38,280 bases of DNA from DASTPP01 sp035762175 (lineage in GTDB: Bacteria; Myxococcota_A; Polyangia; Polyangiales; Polyangiaceae): positions 1 through 38,280 of the forward strand of contig DASTPP010000077.1 of NCBI GenBank assembly GCA_035762175.1, given 5' to 3'. The notes under the pieces were generated by a model that had not been told where the DNA came from, did not search any database, and worked only from the letters and a program-made list of their open reading frames with translations. Shown piece after piece: positions 25,103 to 34,347 of the stretch (position 1 is its first letter; each line of letters begins with the position of its first letter). The position numbers and the translations under genes were made by a program.

Positions 25103-25129
25103 ACTTCCCGGTTCGGCCACCCCGCGCCC
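25057..25129. repeat. 73-nt imperfect hairpin with three stems
   Basis: Arms pair as GGGCGCGGG (25057-25065) with CCCGCGCCC (25121-25129), GGTCGAACC (25072-25080) with GGTTCGGCC (25110-25118, one G-T pair), and GGGAA (25086-25090) with TTCCC (25105-25109). This gives 23 pairs with small bulges and a 14-nt loop. It spans the start of the pseudogene on the minus strand. Confidence 0.75.
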
Positions 25130-25246
25130 CAGTTGCTGGTCCCGAGCATTTTTTTTGTCGGCCCTGCGGCGAGGCCGGGCGAGGGCCCTCGCGGCGTCGG
25201 GGTAAACCACGCGCAACCCGCGCCCGCGGTGGCCGAAGGGGTAGGC

Positions 25247-25456
25247 ATGAGCTCCATGGCCGAAGCCCCCACCGTCGAGGCACCCCTCTTCGTCCGTAGT
25301 ACCGTGTTCGAGGCGCGCGACTGCCGCATCGAGATCGTGTGCGAGGGCGGGAGCGGCCGCGTGGTCGCCGTCGTCGTCGTGGCCCGCGAGGGGGTGGGCG
25401 TCGGGCGCGCCGAGCCGCCCCGCCGAGAGGCACAGGGCGGCCGGGCGGGGCGCTAA
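25247..25456 (+). CDS. Possible small orphan reading frame (69 aa)
   Basis: ATG 25247 opens a 69-residue frame (MSSMAEAPTVEAPLFVRSTVFEARD...) with codon third positions typical of real genes here and a hydrophobic strand (GRVVAVVVVARE). It is antisense to no real gene and lies in a decayed region, so it may be the 5' remnant of a lost gene. There is no Shine-Dalgarno site and the C-terminus is Arg/Gly-rich. No family is recognised, and it may be non-coding. Confidence 0.25.
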   Translation: MSSMAEAPTVEAPLFVRSTVFEARDCRIEIVCEGGSGRVVAVVVVAREGVGVGRAEPPRREAQGGRAGR

Positions 25457-25592
25457 CGTCGCGGGGCCGAGCGGCGGTGGGGCCCGGTGTTCGGGGCGAA
25501 GGGCCGAGCAAACATTCCCTCGAACCAAGAAGAGCGACCGACGCTCGACCGGGCCTGCGGTGTCAAGGCGCGCCGAGGTGCCTCGGGGGTGA

Positions 25593-25799
25593 CGGGGACC
25601 GGGGGCGAGAGAAAAGTTCGGGTTGTGGAACTTCACCCCCAACGTCTTCTTGGGCGAGGGCACCTTCACGCTGCAGCCCGCCGGCGCGAACGCGGCCCTG
25701 AGCCTGTCGCGCTTGCCGGACGGCGACGACACCAACAACAACGGGGTCGACTTCGCGCTCGGGGTCAAGACGCCCGGCGCGCCGAACTCCGCCCCGTAG
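25593..25799 (+). pseudogene. Lamin-tail-domain gene, 3' remnant
   Basis: From about 25611 to the TAG at 25797 the plus strand reads KFGLWNFTPNVFLGEG...LSLSRLPDGDDTNNNGVDFAL...KTPGAPNSAP. The SLSRxPDGxDTxxNxxDFxxxxxTPGAPN pattern is the typical end of a lamin-tail (LTD) domain in exported bacterial proteins. A TGA lies in frame at 25590-25592 and no start codon precedes the recognisable part, so only the last ~60 residues survive. Confidence 0.65.
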
Positions 25800-25964
25800 C
25801 GGCCCGACGTCTGCAACGTGCGGCCCCCCGCGGCGCTCTGGTCGGCCCCCGGCGTCGCGAGCGCCGGGCGGCGCGCGGGCCCTCGGGCCGCGGCGCCGCC
25901 GGCCGGGACGAGGCGGTGAGAGAACGAGGCCTGCCCCCCGTCCGGGGGCGGGCCCCCGTCGGTT

Positions 25965-28900
25965 TCACTCTTCGTCGGGCTCGTCGGGCGTCGGGCGGGC
26001 CTTGCGGGCGTCGGGCGCGCGGGTGCGCAAGGCCTGCTCGAGGGCGGGGGGCAGCGACGCGCCGGGGGTGAAGCGGCAGCGCATGGGCCGCGCCTCGAGC
26101 GGCCGCTCGTCGGAGACGCCGCTGCGGAAGAACCAGCCGTGCTCGAGATCGCTCAGGAAGACGAGGGCGCCCTCTTGCGGGCCCTCGGCGAGGCGGGCGG
26201 GGCCGGCGGCGGGCAGGGGCGTCGCCTCGAGCGCGGCGGCGCAGGGCGAGGCGGCGCTGCCGTACAGGACCATGGCCGCCGAGGCGAGGGCGCTGAGGGG
26301 GCTGCCGTCGGGCGACTCGATGAGCACGCCGCGGCGGGTGCCGACCTCGGTCGGGGCGACGATCCGGGGCGACTGCGCGCGGTCGGCGGGCGAGCAGGGC
26401 CGGTAGTTTCGGACGAGCGCGCCCTGCGTCGGCACGGTCGCGGCGTCGCCCACGATGGGCCCCTCGGCGCGCAGGGCGAAGGCCTGTCCCGAGGAGGGCA
26501 GGGGCGCGGGCGGGAAGGTGAAGAGGGCGAGCCTGGGCGAGGCGCCCTGGTACACGAGGCGGACGAGGGCGCTCGAGCCCGACGAAGGGTCGGGGCGGCC
26601 GAGCGCGAGGGCGTCCCAGGTTTTGCCGGGCGCCGTCGCGCGCAAGAAGGCCCAAGGGTCGGCGATGCCGAGGGCGAGCGAGCGCCCGTCGACGCGGGCG
26701 GCCTCGAGGCTCGCCTCGAACTCGTCGCCGTCGAGCGTCTTGGCGGGCAGGGGCGGCAGGTGCGAGCGCTCGACCTTGCCGCGGGCGTCGACGAAGAAGA
26801 GATTGCGCTCGACCTCTTGCGGCACGACGAAGACGCCGCCCGCGCTGATCGAGAGGAGGTCGGGGTCGGCGCGCGCGGCGACGCCGGCGCCGCGGCCCCG
26901 CAGGCGAATGGGCCGCAAGAGCGCCTGATCGCGCAGCGTGACGCGGTAGGTCTTGCCCTCGAAGAGGTTCTCCCAGGCGAGCTCGCCGACGCGCTCGGCG
27001 TTGCCCGCCGAGGGCGGGGGCAGGTTCAGGCGCAGGGCGACGCCCCCCTCGACCTGGGGCTGGGCGGCCACGAGCATCTGGCCGGCCTGCGGCGTCGGCC
27101 CGAGCAGCGTAACCTCTTCGAGGCGCCCGGCGCTCGACGCGGGCGCGTGGACCATGCTGACGCTGCCCCGCGCGGGGTCTTCGGCCAGCACGGCCCAGGC
27201 GACCTTGCCCCGGTCGGCCTGCGCGGCGCCCGGCAGCGAGGCGCCGCGCGGCAAGGGCAGCCAGCGCTCGCGGTCGAGCCGGCAGGTGAGCGGCGGCGGG
27301 GGCAGGGGCAAGGGCGGCGTCGCCACCTCGCTTGGCGCCTCGCGGCCGGCCTTGGGCGTCGCGCCCCAGCCGACGCGTGCGACGTCGCCGCCGACGACGC
27401 AGCCGCCCGGCCCGCAGACCACGGGGTGCGCGCACTCGTCGCGCTTTCCGGGGCAGGCGAGCGTCGCGACCGGCCCGAGCGCCGCCCAGTGCTGGCCGCC
27501 GTCGAGCGTCTCGAAGGCGCCCTCGCCGTCGACCGCGAGGGCGAAGCGCCCGTAGGCGCCGACGCGCACGACGTCTTCGGGGCCGGGGGGCGCCTGCAGC
27601 GTGAGCATGCGGCCGTCGCCGTCGGCGGTGGCGAGCCAGGCGCGGGCGGGGCCCTCCATCACGACCGCGACCGTGTCGTCGTCGCTCACCGAGAGCGAGG
27701 CCTTCAGCTCGTCGCCCGCGTCGGCCGGCTGCGCCAGCGGCTCGGCCCCCTCGCGCTTCGCCAGCCCCCAGTCGCGCGCCTGGAAGCTGCGCCCGCCGTC
27801 GTCGCTGACGAAGAGCGTCAGCTCGTCGCCCTTGTCGCGGCGGCCGACGAGGTAGGCGCGCGCGCCGCCGGGGCCGAAGGCCATCGCGAGCGGGCGGCCG
27901 CGCAGCGAGGGCGCGACGACGGCGCGGAAGGGCGACCCGCCCTCGCCGCCCGCCGCGCGCGCCTCGCCGGACGCCGCCGGCTTCGGGCCGGGCCGCGCCG
28001 GCGGGGGCAGCTGCTCCCACGAGGGGAGCCAGAGCGGGGCGTCGGGGTCGCACGAGCGCTTCGCGGCCCGGCGGCAGCCGCCCGTTACGAGCAGCTGGCC
28101 CCCGGCCCCGGCGACCACCCGCACGTCGCCCGGCTGCCCCTCGAGCAGCGCCGGCGCGCTCGCCCAGGGGCCCTCGGGCCCGGGCGCGCGCAAGAGCAGC
28201 ACCGACGAGAGGCCGCCCTCGGTCGGGGCGAGCGAGCAGGCGAGCACCAGCGCGCCCGGCGCGGCGCTCAGCACGAGGTGGGCGCACGCCTCGGTGCCCG
28301 GCAGCGGCGCGAGCCGGAGCCGCTCGCCGAGCGGCGCGCGGCCGAGCGACCAGGGCCCCGCCACCCCCTGCGGGGGCGGGCGCAGCGCGAGCGCCTCGCC
28401 GCCCACCACCGCGCCGCGCCCCTCGCGCAGGTCGGCCGCGTCGGGCGCGGGCCCGAGCTCGGCCTCGAGCGCGAGGGCCGCCGGCGCCGGCGCCGCCCCG
28501 AGCCGGTCGACGGGCCGCCCGGGCCGCCAGCGCAGCGCCCGCTCGACGCCGACGACGCCGACGCCGCCGGACGCTTCGTGAAAAAGACGGAACGCGCCCA
28601 CCGTCGGCGCGTCGACCGGCGCCCAGGTCGCGCCCCCGTCGCTCGTGGCCGCGAGGCGCTCGGGGTAGGTGAGGGCGAGGCCGACCTGGGGGTCGACGAG
28701 CGCGACGTCGGCCACGGCGCCCGGCCCCGGCGCGGCCGGCCGGAACGAGGCCCCCGCGTCGTCGGAGCGCAGGAGCGTGCCCCGGGCGGTGACCGCGAGC
28801 AGCGTGCGGCCCTGGGCGTCGGCCCGGACCACGGGCTCGGGCGGCGTGCGCGTGCGCAAGAAGGGCCCGAGCGGCGAGTCGGCCTCGTACAGCGAGCCCT

Positions 28901-29252
28901 TGTGGCCGACGAAGAGCCACGAGCCGCCGGCGCCGCGCGAGGCGGCGACCAGATCTTGGTCGGCGAGCTCGCCGGCCGCCTCGGCCTGCCGGCTGCCCTC
29001 GTGCCAGAGCCAGCGCTCGCCCCGCGCGCCGAAGAGAAGCTGCCTGCCCTCGCCGAGCGGCACGCGGCCCGAGAGGCGCGCGGGGCGGGCGGGCAGGTAG
29101 GCCCAGCGGGCGTTCGCCGAGGTCGGGGCGGCCGTGCGCGGGGCCCAGGGCGCGGGGGCGGCCACCGGGCGCCCTTCGCCGGGGGCGCCGCCGCACCCCA
29201 CGCCGAGGGCCACCACCGCCCAAGCACAAGCTCGTCGCCCGAACCTCGCCAT
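25965..29252 (-). CDS. Large Asp-box (BNR) propeller lipoprotein
   Basis: The 1095-residue protein has a lipoprotein signal (MARFGRRACAWAVVALGVGC, Cys20). It carries several Asp-box/BNR motifs (SxDxGxxW type): RSDDAGASFRPA, TSDGGATWAPV, VSDDGGRSFQARDW and TLDGGQHWAAL. Between them lie repeats of hydrophobic strands, so the protein is one or more beta-propellers, as in sialidase-like, VPS10-like or photosystem-assembly YCF48-like proteins. A Cys pair set (GGCRRAAKRSCDPD, later LACPGKRDECAHPVVCGPGGC) may form disulphides. The tail is acidic (RPTPDEPDEE). No catalytic sialidase residues can be assigned, so it is more likely a scaffold or binding protein on the cell surface. It stands alone; a TAGGCT site on the minus strand lies about 41 nt upstream of the start. 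Confidence 0.8.
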   Translation of the reverse strand: MARFGRRACAWAVVALGVGCGGAPGEGRPVAAPAPWAPRTAAPTSANARWAYLPARPARLSGRVPLGEGRQLLFGARGERWLWHEGSRQAEAAGELADQDLVAASRGAGGSWLFVGHKGSLYEADSPLGPFLRTRTPPEPVVRADAQGRTLLAVTARGTLLRSDDAGASFRPAAPGPGAVADVALVDPQVGLALTYPERLAATSDGGATWAPVDAPTVGAFRLFHEASGGVGVVGVERALRWRPGRPVDRLGAAPAPAALALEAELGPAPDAADLREGRGAVVGGEALALRPPPQGVAGPWSLGRAPLGERLRLAPLPGTEACAHLVLSAAPGALVLACSLAPTEGGLSSVLLLRAPGPEGPWASAPALLEGQPGDVRVVAGAGGQLLVTGGCRRAAKRSCDPDAPLWLPSWEQLPPPARPGPKPAASGEARAAGGEGGSPFRAVVAPSLRGRPLAMAFGPGGARAYLVGRRDKGDELTLFVSDDGGRSFQARDWGLAKREGAEPLAQPADAGDELKASLSVSDDDTVAVVMEGPARAWLATADGDGRMLTLQAPPGPEDVVRVGAYGRFALAVDGEGAFETLDGGQHWAALGPVATLACPGKRDECAHPVVCGPGGCVVGGDVARVGWGATPKAGREAPSEVATPPLPLPPPPLTCRLDRERWLPLPRGASLPGAAQADRGKVAWAVLAEDPARGSVSMVHAPASSAGRLEEVTLLGPTPQAGQMLVAAQPQVEGGVALRLNLPPPSAGNAERVGELAWENLFEGKTYRVTLRDQALLRPIRLRGRGAGVAARADPDLLSISAGGVFVVPQEVERNLFFVDARGKVERSHLPPLPAKTLDGDEFEASLEAARVDGRSLALGIADPWAFLRATAPGKTWDALALGRPDPSSGSSALVRLVYQGASPRLALFTFPPAPLPSSGQAFALRAEGPIVGDAATVPTQGALVRNYRPCSPADRAQSPRIVAPTEVGTRRGVLIESPDGSPLSALASAAMVLYGSAASPCAAALEATPLPAAGPARLAEGPQEGALVFLSDLEHGWFFRSGVSDERPLEARPMRCRFTPGASLPPALEQALRTRAPDARKARPTPDEPDEE

Positions 29253-29293
29253 GACTGCCGAACCGGCGCCCCGAGGGGCCGGCCTCGGGCGTC

Positions 29294-29299
29294 AGCCTA
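29294..29299 (-). promoter_or_regulatory. -10-like TAGGCT before the Asp-box lipoprotein
   Basis: On the minus strand the sequence CTAGGCTGACGCCC matches the promoter-like CTAGGCTGGCGCCC at 17023-17036 in 13 of 14 bases. Here it lies 41 nt before the ATG at 29252, so this transcript would have a leader. Confidence 0.3.
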
Positions 29300-29492
29300 G
29301 AGAGGGCCGGCGCCGGCGACAAGGCGCGCGCGGCGGCCGGCGCGCGCCCCCGGGCGGGGGGCAGGGGGCGAGGCGTTTTTCTGAAAAATGACGAAATACG
29401 GCCCGGCGGTGGGGGCGCGCCGGGCCCCCTTCGGGGCGCCCAGCTCGCTTGCGCGGCCGGGGGCGGGGCGATAGGGTCGAGATCGCTTCGCG

Positions 29493-30800
29493 GTGAATCG
29501 AAGCGCGGCCATGGCTTCTCCTTGCGACGGTACGCGGCGACCCCGAACGAGCGCACGAGGCGTGCGGCTCGGGGCGGGCGCGCTCGTGGTGGGGGTGACC
29601 TTCGGGGCGCCCTGGCTCGCCGCGTCCGGGGGCTGCTCGTTCCCAGAGTATTCGTTCGAGCCGGGCGGGGGCGCGGGGCGGGCGGGCGAGGGGGGCGCCG
29701 CGGGCGCGGGGCAGGCGGGCGCTCCGGCGGCCGGGGCGGCGGGGGCCGGGCCGGCGGGCGCCTCGGGGGCGGGCGGCGCGGGCGGGGGCGCGGGGGCGGC
29801 GCCGGGCGCCCTGGTCGCGAGCGGGCAGCGCAACGTCGGGGGCATGGTCGCCCGCGCGTCGACGCTCTTCTGGGTGGTGAAGGGCAGCGAGGCCGAGGGC
29901 TTCCGCGACGGCAAGGTGCTCGCGTGCCCGACGGCGGGCTGCCCCGCGACGGGCCCCGTCGTGCTCGCCGAGGGGCAGGGCGGGCCCGAGTTCGTCGAGC
30001 TCGCCGACGACAACTTCGTCCGGCTGCTCGGCGAGAACGAAGAAAAGTACATCTACTGGACGAACTCGAGCGGCGGCGAGGTGATGCGCTGCCTCAAGAC
30101 GGGCTGCGGCGCCGGCGGGCCCACGCGCCTCGCGCTCGGGCAGGCGGGCCCGGCGGGCGTGCGGGCGAGCGCGAGCCTGCCCTTCGACGGCGCCGCGGGG
30201 GCCGGGGGCGGGGGCGTGCCGGTCGTGTTCTGGGTGAACGCCGACGCGGGCGCGCTGCTCTCGTGCCCCGCCGACGGCTGCGGCGCCGAGGCCCCGGCGG
30301 TGCTCGCCGTGGGGCTCTCGCGGCCGCGCCAGCTCGTCAGCGGCGACCAGTTCGTCTACTGGCTCGACGGGGTCGAGGGCGGCCGGCTCTACAAGCGCCT
30401 GAAGGGCCCCTCGGCCCTGCCCGTCGCCCAGTCGCCGCCGCTCGCGACGCCGACGCGCTTCACCCTCGCCGACAGCCAGCTCTTCGCGGTCGACCGGGGC
30501 TCGGCCGCGAGCCAGTACGCCGACGGCAAGATCGTCTGGGCCGACCCCGCGGCCGACGAGCAAGACGTCTTCGTCGACGGCCAGAAGAACCTCTTCGCGG
30601 TCGTCGCCGACGACGCCGGCGCCAACGCCAACATCTATTGGAACGCCGACGGCGCCTTGCTCTATTGCGCCTCCGGCCGCCGCTGCGCCGGCGGCCCGAG
30701 GGTGCTCGCGACGGGCGTCGGCGACGGCGACCTCGCCTACGACGGCCGCGACCTCTTCTTCGTCGCCGGCGACGAGATCCGCCGGGTGCCGCGGCCGTAG
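29493..30800 (+). CDS. Lipoprotein with Cys-pair propeller repeats
   Basis: The 435-residue protein starts at GTG 29493 or ATG 29511. A lipoprotein signal ends at AASGGC (Cys48 from the GTG), then a long Gly/Ala linker (about 55-108). The rest holds four or more repeats of the form G-x-V-x-x-C-x(4-5)-C: VLACPTAGCPA, VMRCLKTGCGAGG, LLSCPADGCGAEA and LLYCASGRRCAGG. Each is preceded by a strand such as STLFWVV, KYIYWTN, VVFWVNA or ANIYWNA. This is a common myxobacterial propeller-like lipoprotein type of unknown role, with each Cys pair probably forming a disulphide. It is divergent from the Asp-box gene and apparently monocistronic. Confidence 0.78.
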   Translation: MNRSAAMASPCDGTRRPRTSARGVRLGAGALVVGVTFGAPWLAASGGCSFPEYSFEPGGGAGRAGEGGAAGAGQAGAPAAGAAGAGPAGASGAGGAGGGAGAAPGALVASGQRNVGGMVARASTLFWVVKGSEAEGFRDGKVLACPTAGCPATGPVVLAEGQGGPEFVELADDNFVRLLGENEEKYIYWTNSSGGEVMRCLKTGCGAGGPTRLALGQAGPAGVRASASLPFDGAAGAGGGGVPVVFWVNADAGALLSCPADGCGAEAPAVLAVGLSRPRQLVSGDQFVYWLDGVEGGRLYKRLKGPSALPVAQSPPLATPTRFTLADSQLFAVDRGSAASQYADGKIVWADPAADEQDVFVDGQKNLFAVVADDAGANANIYWNADGALLYCASGRRCAGGPRVLATGVGDGDLAYDGRDLFFVAGDEIRRVPRP

Positions 30801-30858
30801 GGGCGCCGGCGGGCCCCCGCCGAACGCCCGGAGGGGCACCTGACGACGGCCCGCCCGC

Positions 30859-32251
30859 TCAGCGCGCGCGGCGCAGCGTGAGAATGACCACCTCGGGGGC
30901 GGCGCCGAGCCGCACCGGCGGCCCCGTGATGCCGAGGCCGGCGTGCACGTACAGGCTCGAGTCGCCCTTGCGGTAGACGCCGTAGGAGAAGGGGTGGCGC
31001 AGGCGCGAGAGGTTGAAGCGGCGGGTCAGGAAGGGCACGGCCACCTGCCCCGCGTGGGTGTGGCCCGAGAGCACGACGTCGGCGCCGCGCGCGGCCGCCT
31101 CGGGGAAGAGGTCGGGGTCGTGGGCGAGCAGCACCGTCGGCACGCCCGGCTCGGGGCGGGCGAGGGCCTGGTCGAGGTCGGCGCGCTTGGTCCACGTGTC
31201 GTCGACGCCGGCGACGCGCAGGCGCGCGCCGCCGCGCTCGACGGTGGCCGAGGCGTTGCGCAAGACCTGCAGCCCCTTGCCGCGCAGGAGCGTGATGAGC
31301 GGCTCGCCGTCGCCGAAGTAGTCGTGGTTGCCCATCGACGCGAAGACGCCGAGCGGCGCCTCGAGGCCGCCCAGCACCTCGGCGATGTCGTGGTGGAAGG
31401 CGGTGCCCGACGTGACGAGGTCGCCCGTGACGGCGACGAGGTCGGGCTTTTCGCGGTTGGCCATGCGCACCCAGCGCTCGCCCGTCGCGCGCGGCATGAA
31501 GCCGCCGATGTGCAGGTCGGACAGGTGCGCGATGCGCACGCCCTCGAACGCCTCGGGCAGGTCGCGCACCGGCAGCGTCACCCGCCGCACCACCACCCAG
31601 TGCCGGCGCACCCAGACCGCGTACGTCGCGAGCGCCAGGAACGTGCCGTACACCGCGAGGGCGACCGCGCCGAAGGCCGAGCCGCGCGCGAGGCCGAGGG
31701 CGACGAAGAGCCCGGTCAGCGGCAGGGCGAGCGCCGAGACGAGCGCGGAGGCGAGCGCCGCACACCAGTGGATGAAGTACGTCTCTTCGGTGAGCACCCG
31801 CCGCCAGAAGCCGCGGGGGCTGTCCCAGACGATGGGCCGGACGCGGCCGCGGAAGAGCAGCACCGCCACCATCGCCAGCCCCGCGCCCCAGAGCCAGGGC
31901 AGCCCCACGCCGAGCCGGCGCAGCGCTTCGCCCCAGGCGAGGGCGACCGGCACATGCGTGGCGAAGGTGAGGCGGAAGAGGAACTTAAAAAAGCCGCCCT
32001 CTTCGCGCGGCGAGCGGTTGGGGCGCGCCTTGCGGGCGGCCCGTCGGGGCGGCAGCCCCGCGTCGGTGGGCTGGGGGTTGGCGAGGGTCACGGCGGCGAG
32101 CGTCGGGGCGGGGCGCGGCGCGTCGGCCGCTGCGCTGCGTAAAAAGGCGTAGCGCAGGGCCTGAGACCACGCCCGCAGAAAGCGTCCTTCGGGGCCTCCC
32201 TTGCACGGCCCGTGCCCCCCGCGGCCCCGCCCCTCGGAACGCTCGGCCCGT

Positions 32252-32262
<11 letters not shown>
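30859..32262 (-). CDS. Membrane metallophosphoesterase
   Basis: The 467-residue protein has an Arg/Pro-rich N-terminus (to about 88), then four likely membrane helices (about 95-112, 122-138, 165-192 and 197-217). The catalytic domain follows with all calcineurin-type motifs: DLHIGG (Asp249, His251), GD (280-281), GNHD (311-314), His381 in LLAHDPD and GHTHAGQ (400-406). This layout matches YaeI/YkuE-like phosphodiesterases; substrates in that group include UDP-sugars and lipid precursors. The ATG overlaps the kinase stop by 11 bp, so translation is probably coupled and the two may act on one pathway. The first ~90 residues look unconserved, and the true start could be an internal GTG. The final LRRAR end is complete. 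Confidence 0.85.
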
Positions 32263-34237
<1,975 letters not shown>

Positions 34238-34347
34238 CGGGCGAGGGCGGCCAGCATGGCCCGGTTTGCGGCGGCAGGAAAGCGCGGCGGCGTCCGGGGC
34301 GCCCCCCTTGCCGCCGGCGCGGCGCGGGGCAAAAAGGGGCCCGGCCC

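Noticed and set aside
25057..25129. tRNA-like element on the minus strand
   Set aside because: Length and TTCGACC are suggestive, but the T-stem does not pair and the bases fold better as one long hairpin.
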